Shown here piece after piece: positions 10,200-18,213 of a stretch of DNA of 64,000 nucleotides (its first letter is position 1; every line of letters starts with the position of its first letter). This DNA is from Janthinobacterium sp. CG3 (lineage in GTDB: Bacteria > Pseudomonadota > Gammaproteobacteria > Burkholderiales > Burkholderiaceae_D): the NCBI RefSeq assembly GCF_000344615.1, contig NZ_KB467824.1:2048702-2112701 (forward strand), written 5' to 3'. The position numbers and the translations under genes were made by a program. The notes below the pieces were generated by a model that did not search any database, was not told where the DNA came from, and worked only from the letters and a program-made list of their open reading frames with translations.

Positions 10200-11385
10200 G
10201 AACATCACGCTTCTCGTAGCGGATCTCGAACGAGGCGGCGTAGGCCGCCGGGTCGCTGCCGTCCCATACCTTGCCGTCGAGCAGCGTCGAGCTGCGCATC
10301 GTGCCGCTTGGCAGCGCGGTGCCGGCCAGCGCCGCCGCCTCCCGGTACAGCGCGACCTGGTTGACCGCCGTCGCCACGCCCAGGTAGTCCGGCTCGTCCT
10401 TGAGCAGGCCCCAGCGGCGGTGCTGCGTCATGAACCACATGCCGTCCGACAGATACGGGAAGTTGACGGCGCCCTCGCGGTGGAACTTCAGGCTGCGCGG
10501 GTCTTCCCAGCTCTTGCCCAGGCCGTTCTGGTAATGCCCGAGGATGCGCGGCGCGATCAACGCCGGGTCGGTGTTGAGGTATTCGGCGGCGCTGATGACC
10601 TCGACCATTTTCCGCTTGTTGGCGGCCGAGGCGTCGATCCACTTGCCGGCGTCGAGCACGGCGGCGATCAGCGCGCGGCAGGTGTTCGGGTTCTGTTCGA
10701 CGAACGCGCGCGTGGCGCCCAGCACCTTGCCCGGATGGTCGGGCCAGATCTGCTGGGTGGTCGCGGCGGTGACGCCGACGCCGTCGACGATGGCCTTGTG
10801 GCCCCACGGTTCGCCGGCGCAGAAGCCGTCCATGTGGCCGGCGCGCAGGTTCGCCACCATCTGCGGCGGCGGCATGGTGATCACCTGGGCGTCGCGGAAG
10901 GGGTCGATGCCGTGCGCCGCCAGCCAGTAATACAACCACATCGCGTGGGTGCCGGTCGGGAAGGTCTGGGCGAAGGTGTAGGAGCGCGGCCGCGCGCGCA
11001 TCAGCGCCGCCAGCGAGGCGCCGTCGACGGCGCCCTCGCCTGCCAGCTTGCTCGACAGCGTGATCGCCTGGCCGTTGTGGTTCAGGTTCATCAGCACCGC
11101 CATGTCGCGCCGCAAGCCGCCCACGCCCAGTTGCACGCCGTAGACCATGCCGTACAGCGCGTGCGCCGCGTCCAGTTCGCCGTTGCACAGCTTGTCGCGC
11201 ACGCCGGCCCACGACGCTTCCTTGCGCAGCTCGATCTGGATGCCGTACTTGCGGTCGAAGCCGAGCACCGCCGCCATCACCAGCGAGGCGCAATCGGTCA
11301 GCGGCAAAAAGCCGATCCTGACCGTGTCCTTCTCCGGCTTGTCCGACCCCGCCACCCAGGCCGCTGCGCTCGCTTGTTCTGACAT
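10159..11385 (-). CDS. nasS: Cytoplasmic nitrate-sensor NasS-like protein (NrtA/CmpA family)
   Basis: 408 residues from the ATG at 11385, which has a strong AAGGAGCGGT just before it. Family features include VRIGFLPLTDCASLVMA, AHALYGMVYGVQLG, MNLNHNGQAITLS and MVANLRAGHMDGFCAGEPWG. These belong to the nitrate/bicarbonate binding proteins NrtA/NasF/NasS. The absence of any signal peptide favours the cytosolic sensor NasS, which in other bacteria binds the antiterminator NasT until nitrate or nitrite releases it. nasT lies upstream on the same strand. The C-terminal tail (RRSGWPARDCALR) is encoded by a REP-like repeat and is probably not native. The gene heads an operon with the MCP-like protein and cobA. 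Confidence 0.88.
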   Translation of the reverse strand: MSEQASAAAWVAGSDKPEKDTVRIGFLPLTDCASLVMAAVLGFDRKYGIQIELRKEASWAGVRDKLCNGELDAAHALYGMVYGVQLGVGGLRRDMAVLMNLNHNGQAITLSSKLAGEGAVDGASLAALMRARPRSYTFAQTFPTGTHAMWLYYWLAAHGIDPFRDAQVITMPPPQMVANLRAGHMDGFCAGEPWGHKAIVDGVGVTAATTQQIWPDHPGKVLGATRAFVEQNPNTCRALIAAVLDAGKWIDASAANKRKMVEVISAAEYLNTDPALIAPRILGHYQNGLGKSWEDPRSLKFHREGAVNFPYLSDGMWFMTQHRRWGLLKDEPDYLGVATAVNQVALYREAAALAGTALPSGTMRSSTLLDGKVWDGSDPAAYAASFEIRYEKRDVRRSGWPARDCALR

Positions 11386-11410
11386 ACCGCTCCTTGTAGT
11401 TCCGAAAATG

Positions 11411-11455
11411 AAAAAGCGTCTCTCCGGCACGAATCGTTCATGCTTGAAAGACGCC
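11411..11455 (-). terminator. Intrinsic terminator (attenuator) in front of nasS
   Basis: In the minus-strand RNA, GCGUCUUUC pairs with GGAGAGACGC (9 bp), then after a 2x2 internal loop GCAUGAA pairs with UUCGUGC (7 bp, one G-U) around a CGA loop, followed by UUUUU (11415-11411). It ends 26 bases before the nasS ATG. Its 5' arm (11446-11454) is shared with ANTAR hairpin P2, so the two folds exclude each other. Confidence 0.8.
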
Positions 11456-11495
11456 TTTGTCTTGGACGGTGGCCACCGCCATTGGCCGCCACCGT
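11448..11495 (-). promoter_or_regulatory. ANTAR-type two-hairpin antitermination element (NasT target)
   Basis: In the minus-strand RNA, hairpin P1 (11466-11495) has the stem ACGGUGGC/GCCACCGU, one G-G mismatch, GCC/GGU, and hexaloop AAUGGC. Hairpin P2 (11448-11463) has the stem AAGAC/GUCUU and hexaloop AAAGGC. Both loops have A at position 1 and G at position 4, the established signature recognised by ANTAR-domain antiterminators, and they are separated by two bases. P2 overlaps the 5' arm of the terminator. Confidence 0.75.
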
Positions 11496-11542
11496 TAGTT
11501 CATATTCAGCAAGGAGCGTGCCAACCGCGGCAACGGTGGGAA

Positions 11543-11574
11543 GTCGGGCTAGCCCGCAAGGGCGTAACCCGGAC
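11543..11574. repeat. REP-like element in the nasT-nasS gap
   Basis: GTCGGGCTAGCCCGCAAGGGCGTAACCCGGAC, related to the REP-like copies elsewhere in the window. It lies upstream of the ANTAR hairpins within the leader. Confidence 0.55.
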
Positions 11575-11665
11575 ACTTTGGGGGGCAGCGGCAAACAAGC
11601 CAAGCCATGTCTTCTAGCGGGGCAAAAAGCGCACCATCGTTGTGCGGCGCACCATGGCGGCACGC

Positions 11666-12319
11666 TCAGCCCAGCAAGTCCTCGACGTCGAGGATGCGCT
11701 GGGCGATCTCGGCCAGCTTCAGGTTCTTGTTCATCGCCATGCTGCGCAGTTTCTGGTAGGCCTGGTCCTCGGACAGCTGGTGGTGCGCCATCAGCAAGCC
11801 CTTGGCGCGCTCGATCACTTTGCGCTCGGCCAGCTTGTGCTTGGTGTCGGACAGCTCGGCGAGCAGCTTTTGCTCCTGCTTGAAGCGCGCCATCGCCACG
11901 TTCAGTACCGGCTTGATGCGCTCGGCCTGCAGGCCGGCGACGATGTAGGCCGAGACCCCGGCGGCCATCGCCGCGTCCATGCTGGAGGTGGTCTCGTCCT
12001 CTGTAAACAGGACGATCGGGCGGCGCTCGTCGCGGGTGGCGACGACGATGTGTTCGAGCACGTCGCGCGCGTCCGACTCGGCGTCAACGATGATCAGGTC
12101 GGGTTGCAGCTGGGCGATGCGCTCGGGTAGATACATGTCCGCCGGCAACGAGGCGACGATGTCGTAACCCGATTCGAGCAGGCCGATGCGCAGCAAATTG
12201 CCGCGCCGCGCCTGCGCCCCAAGCGCGCCGTCGCGCTCGGCCTCGGGGTCGATGATGGTATTGACGACAACGATGCGCAGGTTGCGCACGGGCGGGGTCA
12301 ACGTTCTTTTGGACGTCAT
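11666..12319 (-). CDS. nasT: NasT-like response regulator with RNA-binding ANTAR domain
   Basis: 217 residues from the ATG at 12319; the frame stays open further upstream but loses coding character. A receiver-like domain (about 13-135, LRIVVVNTIIDPEAERD, LIIVDAESDARD, VLFTEDE, AYIVAGLQ) is followed by a coiled linker and a C-terminal ANTAR three-helix domain (about 160-215, ERKVIERAKGLLMAHHQLSEDQAY, LRSMAMNKNLKLAEIAQ). ANTAR proteins bind paired hexaloop hairpins in nascent mRNA and prevent termination. NasT does this for nitrate/nitrite assimilation operons and is held inactive by NasS. A matching leader lies directly downstream at 11411-11495. The pair NasT-NasS and its target are thus contiguous. 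Confidence 0.93.
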   Translation of the reverse strand: MTSKRTLTPPVRNLRIVVVNTIIDPEAERDGALGAQARRGNLLRIGLLESGYDIVASLPADMYLPERIAQLQPDLIIVDAESDARDVLEHIVVATRDERRPIVLFTEDETTSSMDAAMAAGVSAYIVAGLQAERIKPVLNVAMARFKQEQKLLAELSDTKHKLAERKVIERAKGLLMAHHQLSEDQAYQKLRSMAMNKNLKLAEIAQRILDVEDLLG

Positions 12320-12393
12320 GAAAACTTTTCTAAAAAGGGACTGCCGTCTACACAAGCAAGAATCAAACCAGTCGCCCGGCGGCGCGGCCCACC

Positions 12394-13161
12394 CTAACCT
12401 GCCTTCAGCGTGAACGGGCGGGTGTCGGGCGCGTGCCGCAAGGCCTCGAACGCGGCCGGCTCCCACGGCCGCACCGCCAGCAGCAGGCTGGTGCCGTAGC
12501 GGGCGTCGGCCGGCGCGTCGGCGCACTCCTGGTGCAGCTCGGTGAACTCGCGCACCAGCTTTTGCAGGCGCTGCTGGAAGCGCAGGTTGGCCGCCGGCGT
12601 CAGCATCGCGTGCTGGAAGCGCAGTTGCTCGCCGGGCTGGTCGAAGCGCCCGTGCAGGAAGTCGTTCTGGATGCGGTCTTGGAAGAAGCGCTGGATCGGC
12701 CCGTCCGGCAACCAGGCGAAGTCGCGCGCGATGCGCAGCTTGACGCGGTTCTCTGGCATCAGGTGGATCAGGCCAAGCCGGTCCAGTTGCAGCAGGTGGG
12801 CGGTGCACTGCGCCGGCGTCAGCCGGTAGGTGGCGACGATCTGCGCCGCCGTCCAGTGGTTCAGCACGCACACCGCCGTCAGCACGCGGCCCGGGTCGGC
12901 CACCAGCTCGGCCTCCTGCGCCTCGGTTAGCCGGTGCAACTCGGCCTGCGCCTTCTCGGCCGCCTGCACCACCTCGTACAGCTCCATCCGCAGCAGCCCG
13001 CAGATCGCCTCCACCGTTTGCAGGCTGAAGTTTTGCTGCGAAAACTGACGCTTGACGCTCGCCTCGCTCAAGCCAAGGTGGGCGGCGACGCCGGCGTAGG
13101 TGACGCCCCCGCCCTTCAGCAAACGCTTCAGGGTGGCGATCAGGTCATGGGTCTGGGACAT
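12394..13161 (-). CDS. Helix-turn-helix (XRE-like) transcriptional regulator
   Basis: 255 residues from the ATG at 13161. An N-terminal XRE-type HTH (about 3-58, with GVTYAGVAAHLGLSEASVKR) is followed by a coiled segment and a second winged-helix-like region (about 95-155, AAQIVATYRLTPAQCTAHLLQLDRLGLI). This suggests two DNA-binding or dimerisation modules. The C-terminal 100 residues (rich in Phe/Gln, FQDRIQNDFLHGRFDQPGEQLRFQHAM) resemble an all-helical ligand or dimerisation domain found in many beta-proteobacterial regulators of this size. It is monocistronic, 74 bases upstream of nasT on the same strand. Its targets are unknown. Confidence 0.82.
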   Translation of the reverse strand: MSQTHDLIATLKRLLKGGGVTYAGVAAHLGLSEASVKRQFSQQNFSLQTVEAICGLLRMELYEVVQAAEKAQAELHRLTEAQEAELVADPGRVLTAVCVLNHWTAAQIVATYRLTPAQCTAHLLQLDRLGLIHLMPENRVKLRIARDFAWLPDGPIQRFFQDRIQNDFLHGRFDQPGEQLRFQHAMLTPAANLRFQQRLQKLVREFTELHQECADAPADARYGTSLLLAVRPWEPAAFEALRHAPDTRPFTLKAG

Positions 13162-13294
13162 GGTCAAGTATCGAAAATCAATACCAGTGAGCTTATACCA
13201 TGCACCAAACAACGACAAGGGTCGGCTGCCACGGCCGCGCGGCCGCGGCGACTGCCCTACCGCTGCCGCAAGGGAGGCGGGAAGCTGCGCGACA

Positions 13295-14308
13295 TTACTC
13301 GGCGGCGAGCTGCAACACCAGCTTGCCCTTGTTCTCGCCGCTAAACAGGCGCTGGAAGGTTTCCGGGAACGACTCCAGGCCCTGCACCACGTCCTCGCGG
13401 GTTTTCAGCTTGCCGGCGGCGATCCAGCCACCCATCTCCGTCATTGCCTCCGTCGCCCGCGGATAATAATCGGCCACCATGATGCCCTTCATCGTGGCGC
13501 GCTTGACCAGCAGTTGCAGGTAGTTGGCCGGTCCCTTCACCGGCCCGGTGCTGTTGTACTGCGAAATCGCGCCGCAAATGACCACGCGGGCGTGCAACGC
13601 CAGCCGCGCCAGCGCGGCGTCGAGCATGTCGCCGCCGACGTTATCGAAGAACACGTCGATTCCCCGCGGGCACAGGCGCTGCAACGCCGCGCCCACGTCC
13701 TCGCTCTTATAGTCGATGGCGGCGTCGAAGCCGAGTTCCTCGACCAGATAGCGGCACTTGTCGGCGCCGCCGGCGATCCCCACCACGCGCGCGCCCTTGA
13801 GCTTGGCGATCTGCCCGACCAGCGTGCCGACCGCGCCGGCCGCGCCCGACACCACCACCGTCTCGCCGGCCTTCGGCTGGCCGACGTCGAGCAAACCGAA
13901 ATACGCGGTCAGGCCCGGCATGCCCAGCGCGCTCAGGTACATCGGCAGCGGCGCCAGCGCCGGGTCGACCTTGTTCAGGCCCTGGCCGTTGCTAATCGCG
14001 TATTCCTGCACGCCCAGCAAACCAACCACATGCTGGCCGACCGCGAACGCCGGGTTGGCCGACGCCGTCACCCGCCCCACGCCGATGGCCCGCATCACCT
14101 CGCCAATGGCGACCGGCGGCATGTACGATTCCTTGCTCTCGTTCATCCAGCCGCGCATGGCCGGGTCGAGCGACACGTGCAACACCTTGATCTGCACCTC
14201 GCCGTCGGCCGGCGCGCGCAGCGCCTCGCCGACGTAATGGAAATCGCTGCGCTGGACCGCGCCGACCGGGCGGCTGGCAAGCTGGAACTGGTGGTTGGTG
14301 ATGCTCAT
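13295..14308 (-). CDS. NADP-dependent zinc-independent medium-chain oxidoreductase (CurA/leukotriene-B4 dehydrogenase type)
   Basis: 337 residues with AGGGAGAATAGT before the ATG. The GroES-like N-terminal half includes HVSLDPAMRGWMNESKESYMPP. The Rossmann half has VVSGAAGAVGTLVGQIAK and GIAGGADKCRYL, followed by GIDVFFDNVGGDMLD and ISQYN, all hallmarks of the NADP-dependent alkenal/one oxidoreductase subfamily. No zinc ligands are present. Members reduce the double bond of alpha,beta-unsaturated carbonyls with NADPH, usually as detoxification. The divergent LysR regulator 118 bases away probably controls it. Confidence 0.9.
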   Translation of the reverse strand: MSITNHQFQLASRPVGAVQRSDFHYVGEALRAPADGEVQIKVLHVSLDPAMRGWMNESKESYMPPVAIGEVMRAIGVGRVTASANPAFAVGQHVVGLLGVQEYAISNGQGLNKVDPALAPLPMYLSALGMPGLTAYFGLLDVGQPKAGETVVVSGAAGAVGTLVGQIAKLKGARVVGIAGGADKCRYLVEELGFDAAIDYKSEDVGAALQRLCPRGIDVFFDNVGGDMLDAALARLALHARVVICGAISQYNSTGPVKGPANYLQLLVKRATMKGIMVADYYPRATEAMTEMGGWIAAGKLKTREDVVQGLESFPETFQRLFSGENKGKLVLQLAAE

Positions 14309-14376
14309 ATACTATTCTCCCTTGAGTGGCTGACGATGACATGCAGTATAAAATGTATCTAATTGCCTGATAAGCC

Positions 14377-14409
14377 GCCAATATGGCATTACATTGTTGC
14401 CCTATTGGC
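14377..14409. promoter_or_regulatory. Candidate LysR operator between oxidoreductase and lysR gene
   Basis: A perfect 7-bp inverted repeat, GCCAATA (14377-14383) and TATTGGC (14403-14409), with 19 bases between arms. It lies in the 118-base divergent promoter region, just upstream of the LysR start, as expected for an autoregulatory LysR site. Confidence 0.5.
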
Positions 14410-14426
14410 GACAATAAAAAGGAAGC

Positions 14427-15335
14427 ATGCTCAATCCACAACATCTGGCGATCTTCGCCACCATCGTCCAGGCCGGCAGCATCAGCCGCGCCGCGATCCA
14501 GCTGCGCTGCGGCAAATCGGTGCTCTCGCGCCAGCTGGCGCGGCTCGAACAAGACTTGGGCGCGCGCCTGATCCAGCGCTCGACGCGGCGTCTGGCGCTG
14601 ACCGAAATCGGCGAACTGGTGCTGCAGGAGGCGCGCCAGATCGGCCGCGCGCTCGACAACATCGAACAATTGGCCGACCAGCACCAGCAGCAGGTGCGCG
14701 GCGTGCTGCGCGTATCGTGCTCGATGGCGGGGCGGCGCCGGATGGTGCCGCTGCTGGCCGAATTCACCGCCCTCTACCCGCAGGTGAAAGTAACGCTGCA
14801 AATGGAAGAACACCTGGTCGACCTGATCGCCGAGCAGATCGACGTCGCCATCCGCGCCGCGCCGCTGGCCGACTCCTCGCTGATCGCCCGCAAGCTGTCG
14901 GACAACCCCAGCGTTATCGTGGCGGCGCCGGCCTACCTGGCGCGCGCCGGCACGCCGCAGACGGCGCACGAGCTGCGCGGACACGCCTGCCTGATCTACG
15001 CCAACGGCGACTATGTGGCCGACCAGTGGGTCTTTATCGGCGCCGACGGACCGTACACGGTGCCGGTGGACGGTCCGCTGCGCATCAACGACGGCGGCGC
15101 ACTGGTGACGGCGGCGGCGGCCGGGGTCGGCATCCTGCGCGTGCCGCGCGCGCTGGCGGCCGAGGAAATGGCGCGCGGCGAACTGGTACCGGTGCTGGCG
15201 CACTGCCCGCTGCCGCCCGGCACGCCGGTGTACGCGGTCTACCCGGCGCGCGAGTTCCTGGCGATGAAAACCTCCGCCTTCGTCGACTTCCTGCTGGCAC
15301 GGATAGGCGACCAGAAGCCTTCGGCTCACACTTGA
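14427..15335 (+). CDS. LysR-family transcriptional regulator
   Basis: 302 residues from the ATG at 14427 (AAAAAGGAAG upstream). The winged HTH covers residues 1-60: LAIFATIVQAGSISRAA and KSVLSRQLARLEQDLGARLIQR, with typical LysR spacing. The effector domain (about 90-295) contains GVLRVSCSMAGRRRMVPLLAEF, IDVAIRAAPLADSSLIARKL and VGILRVPRALAAEEM, the pattern of the CrgA-like group that controls neighbouring oxidoreductases. It is divergent from the alkenal-type oxidoreductase gene, which is its likely target. The effector is probably an electrophilic or quinone-like compound, but this is guesswork. Confidence 0.92.
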   Translation: MLNPQHLAIFATIVQAGSISRAAIQLRCGKSVLSRQLARLEQDLGARLIQRSTRRLALTEIGELVLQEARQIGRALDNIEQLADQHQQQVRGVLRVSCSMAGRRRMVPLLAEFTALYPQVKVTLQMEEHLVDLIAEQIDVAIRAAPLADSSLIARKLSDNPSVIVAAPAYLARAGTPQTAHELRGHACLIYANGDYVADQWVFIGADGPYTVPVDGPLRINDGGALVTAAAAGVGILRVPRALAAEEMARGELVPVLAHCPLPPGTPVYAVYPAREFLAMKTSAFVDFLLARIGDQKPSAHT

Positions 15336-15385
15336 ATTGCCGGCGCAGCCAGTAAACACCACCGGCAAATGCCGTCGGTTTGAAT

Positions 15386-16561
15386 TTAACGCAGCAACCG
15401 CCACTGGCCGTTCTTGACGTCGAGCAGGCGGAAGGCGGTCAGGTTCAGGCCCATGTGGTCGGCCGGCGTCATGTCGACCCGGCCGGCGGTGCCGATGTAG
15501 CCGGTGGTTTCCTCGATGGCGTCGCGCACCTTGTTCTTGTCGCTGCCGCCGGCCTTTTTCAGCGCCGCCACCGCGATCATCAACGCGTCGTAGCCGTGGC
15601 CGCCGAAGCTGGAGACGCTGGCCTTGTAGCGTTCGCGGTAGGTTTTTTCGTAGGCCGTCACGACCGCCTTCTGCGGGTCGTCCGCCGCCAACTGGCCGGC
15701 CACCACCAGCGCCGCCGCCGGCAGCTTGACGCCGTCGGCCGCGGCGCCGGACAGTTTAATGTACTCCGCCGACGCCACGCCATGCGACTGGTACAGCGGC
15801 AGCGCGATCGCCAGTTGCTGGTAGTTCCTGGTGGCGACGGCCGGCCCCTGCCCGGCGCCGAACACGAACACCGCCTGGATGCCGGGCGCCGACTTGATCT
15901 TGGTCAGCTGGGCGGTGACGTCGGTGTCCCTCGGCGCATAAGTTTCATTGGCAACGATGGTGATGCCGAAGCGCGGCGCCACCGCCTGGGTTTCCGTGCT
16001 GCCGGACTGGCCGAAGCCGCTGGTTTCGGACAGCAGGCCGATCCTGAGCAGCCCCAGCCGCTTCATGTCGGTGAACACCTTTTCGGCCGCCATGCGGTCG
16101 GTTGGCGCCACCTTGAACACCCATTTCTTGACCGGCTCGACGATCGACACGCCGGCCGCCATCGAGATGAACGGCATGCCGGCCTGCTCCACCAGCGGGA
16201 TCATGGCCAGGCTCGACCCGGTGGTGGTGCCGCCGATGATCAGGTCGACCTTGTCGGACTCGATCAGGCGCTTGGCGAAGCTGCCGGCCTTGTTCGCCTC
16301 GCTGCCGTCGTCGTAGTGGACCAGTTCCAGCCTGCGCCCCAGTACGCCGCCCTCGGCGTTGAGCCGCTCGATGTACAGTTGCAGCGTCTTCAGCTCCGGG
16401 TCGCCGAGGTAGGCCGCCGGGCCGGTGGCCGAGACCACCGAGCCGATGCGAATCGGTTCGGCCGCAGCGGCCGCGCCGTGCGGGCCGGCCAGCGCGGCGC
16501 AGACAACGGCGATTGTCGCGCAGGCGAATGTGTACAAGCCGCTGGAAATGGATTTTTTCAC
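15386..16561 (-). CDS. Orphan branched-chain-amino-acid-type ABC substrate-binding protein
   Basis: 391 residues from a GTG at 16561 (GAGG upstream). A longer in-frame ATG at 16630 would push the signal peptide inward. The signal peptide KKSISSGLYTFACATIAVVCAALAG...AAA precedes EPIRIGSVVSATGPAAYLGD, the usual opening of LivJ/LivK-type type I periplasmic binding proteins. GGTTTGSSLAMIPLVEQAGMPFIS and GFGQSGSTETQAVAPRFGI support the family. No permease or ATPase gene accompanies it, so it must use a transporter encoded elsewhere or act in sensing. It is convergent with the LysR gene. Confidence 0.9.
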   Translation of the reverse strand: MKKSISSGLYTFACATIAVVCAALAGPHGAAAAAEPIRIGSVVSATGPAAYLGDPELKTLQLYIERLNAEGGVLGRRLELVHYDDGSEANKAGSFAKRLIESDKVDLIIGGTTTGSSLAMIPLVEQAGMPFISMAAGVSIVEPVKKWVFKVAPTDRMAAEKVFTDMKRLGLLRIGLLSETSGFGQSGSTETQAVAPRFGITIVANETYAPRDTDVTAQLTKIKSAPGIQAVFVFGAGQGPAVATRNYQQLAIALPLYQSHGVASAEYIKLSGAAADGVKLPAAALVVAGQLAADDPQKAVVTAYEKTYRERYKASVSSFGGHGYDALMIAVAALKKAGGSDKNKVRDAIEETTGYIGTAGRVDMTPADHMGLNLTAFRLLDVKNGQWRLLR

Positions 16562-16682
16562 TGTTTCGCCTCGACTGTCATGGGTATATGCTTCAACGCG
16601 GCGCCAAACGCCCCAAAACAAATATACCATAGCAGAAAGGCAATCCAGTGCGCCAACGCATGCCGGCGCCGCCCGCTTACTG

Positions 16683-16743
16683 GCTAACCGGGTTGAATCA
16701 AGCTCGGGTCGTCGAACGGCGTTTCCTTCGGCAGCAGCTTGTC
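16683..16743 (-). pseudogene. 3' fragment of a family-3 ABC binding-protein gene
   Basis: About 60 bases nearly identical to the last codons of the intact gene at 18533-19423, encoding DKLLPKETPFDDPS where the intact copy has NNLLPKETPFEDPT. A 2-base deletion shifts the frame so that it ends LIQPG. One unit of the 11-bp repeat found behind the intact gene follows (16677-16687). Confidence 0.8.
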
Positions 16744-16886
16744 ATGTGGCGGCCGGCCGCGAGGTAACGCTCGTAACTGCGGCCGCGCTCGGCGGCGGCG
16801 ATATGCGCCAGCGCCACGTCGCGCGCGTCAACCACCGAAAAACTGCCGGGCACCAGCCCGGGCATCTTGCCGCGCACCGTGTCCAG
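16740..16886 (-). pseudogene. Fragment of an NAD-dependent epimerase/dihydroflavonol-reductase-like gene
   Basis: 49 in-frame codons read as a SDR piece: GKMPGLVPGSFSVVDARDVA followed by LAHIAAAERGRSYERYLAAG, the conserved C-terminal-half region of dihydroflavonol-4-reductase-like proteins. A TAG stop lies directly upstream in frame, and the downstream side is joined to the binding-protein remnant. No start codon or remaining domain exists, so this is debris from deletion or recombination. Confidence 0.75.
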
Positions 16887-17001
16887 CTAGCCACCAAGGT
16901 AGCTGCCACTGCGGCAATGTACATGTTCAACAAAAACCTGAGGGACGCGACGGCCGATGCCGGCGCGCAGGCCGGCATCGGATTCACCAGGCTGGCTTCA
17001 C

Positions 17002-18213
17002 TTATGGCGTGAGCGTGAAGTCGATGTTGGCCTGGTTCACAAGCGAAATATCAAGCACAGGCGCCGTCACGGAGGCATAGCCGGTCGCGCTCGCTTCCAC
17101 GCGATATTTGCCGGTGCCCGGTGTTGTCGTCGGCGCCGCCGCAAAGCTCAATGGCAAGGCCGCGCTGTAGAGCGCAAACTGCGGTGCGGCCAGCGGCAGC
17201 GTTTTCAAGGAGTAGACGCCGGTCGAGATGTCGGCGCCTTGGTACTTCACCGTCACGGTCGGCCCGGCGGCAAAGCTCTGCTTCGCCGCGACGTAGGCGA
17301 CCTCGGTGCTGCCGGCCGGCAGCGTCACTTTGCCGCTGATCGAACCCTGCGCGCTTGGCGCCAGGCTGAACGGCGCGGCCGACGTGCTTAAGGTGGTGGT
17401 GCTGGTCGTGCTGGTTACCGGAACGGCGGCGACCACTGCGGCGGCGCTGTTGTCGGCCGTAATGACCACGTCGTAACTGCCGGGAGCCAGGCGGGCCAGG
17501 AAGAATTCGCCCGTCGTGGCGCTAGGTGCCGTCGAGGCGATGACCACGCCGTTTTGCTGCGCCGATACCATCACGTGGCTGGCCAGCAGCGCCTTGTTGA
17601 CGAAGCCGGAAATACCGTTCAGCACCGTCGGCACCACCTTCACGACGGGCTTCAGCGCGTACTTGCCGTTGCCCTTGGTAACCACGGATTTGCAGGCGTT
17701 GAAGTCCAGCACCAGGTCGACGCGCTGGCCCGCGGCGACGTCGAACTCGTTGACCAGCTTGATGCCGCTTTGCACCGCGCTTGGCGTGTCGAGGCTGACC
17801 TCGGTCGTGGTGCCGGTGGCGATCACCGAGTTGGCCAGCGCGTTGTTGGCGTTGGCGTCGAGCACCAGACGCATCTGCGTGTAATGGCCGACGGCCAGTG
17901 GCGTCTCGCCCAACGTCTCCAGCGCGCCGTTGGTCAGGTTCAAGAGATTGATCTTGCGCGCCGGGCTCAGCGTAATGTCGGTCCAGCCGGCATCGGTGTC
18001 GCCGGCGCTGGCGCTCTGGTGCACGCGCACTTTCGACACCGTGACATTGACCGCGTCGAAGCCGCAGGCCGGCGCGTCGGTCATCGACACGCCCAGCGTA
18101 CCGGTGGCGGTGGCGCTACCGCCGCCGCCGCCGCCGCATGCCGCCAACGTTGCCGCGGCGAGGATAGTGGTGGAAATCAAAGCGATGCGTGAAGTTGACG
18201 TTGACGTTGTCAT
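17002..18213 (-). CDS. DUF4382 lipoprotein
   Basis: 403 residues. A signal peptide ends in the lipobox LAAC (about residues 23-26), followed by a glycine run, so the mature protein should be lipid-anchored. The first 170 residues (GTLGVSMTDAPACGFDAVNVTVSKVRVHQS, INLLNLTNGALETLGETPLAVGHYTQMRLVLD) match DUF4382, an Ig-like domain of unknown function common in Gram-negative lipoproteins. The C-terminal half has two further beta-rich carboxypeptidase-regulatory-like segments (PGSYDVVITA, GKYRVEASATGYASV). Surface or periplasmic carbohydrate or adhesion roles are possible; none is shown. It stands alone between two orphan ABC binding proteins. Confidence 0.88.
   Translation of the reverse strand: MTTSTSTSRIALISTTILAAATLAACGGGGGGSATATGTLGVSMTDAPACGFDAVNVTVSKVRVHQSASAGDTDAGWTDITLSPARKINLLNLTNGALETLGETPLAVGHYTQMRLVLDANANNALANSVIATGTTTEVSLDTPSAVQSGIKLVNEFDVAAGQRVDLVLDFNACKSVVTKGNGKYALKPVVKVVPTVLNGISGFVNKALLASHVMVSAQQNGVVIASTAPSATTGEFFLARLAPGSYDVVITADNSAAAVVAAVPVTSTTSTTTLSTSAAPFSLAPSAQGSISGKVTLPAGSTEVAYVAAKQSFAAGPTVTVKYQGADISTGVYSLKTLPLAAPQFALYSAALPLSFAAAPTTTPGTGKYRVEASATGYASVTAPVLDISLVNQANIDFTLTP

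Larger units (their letters stand above)
16562..17001. other. Gap between binding protein and DUF4382 gene, holding gene remnants
   Basis: About 440 bases without an intact gene. 16672-16886 carries fused fragments of two genes (see the pseudogene entries). The rest, 16887-17001, shows no coding pattern. 16562-16671 holds the promoter side of the LivK-type gene, including an AAACAAATATACC stretch that recurs upstream of the DUF4382 gene near 18270. Confidence 0.6.

Noticed and set aside
12320-12871. Upstream extension of nasT
   Set aside because: Frame overlaps the HTH regulator gene in antisense and shows no receiver-like sequence.
15336-15385. Possible terminator between the lysR and livK-type genes
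   Set aside because: The CGGCA/TGCCG stem has only five pairs, a two-base loop and a weak T-run.
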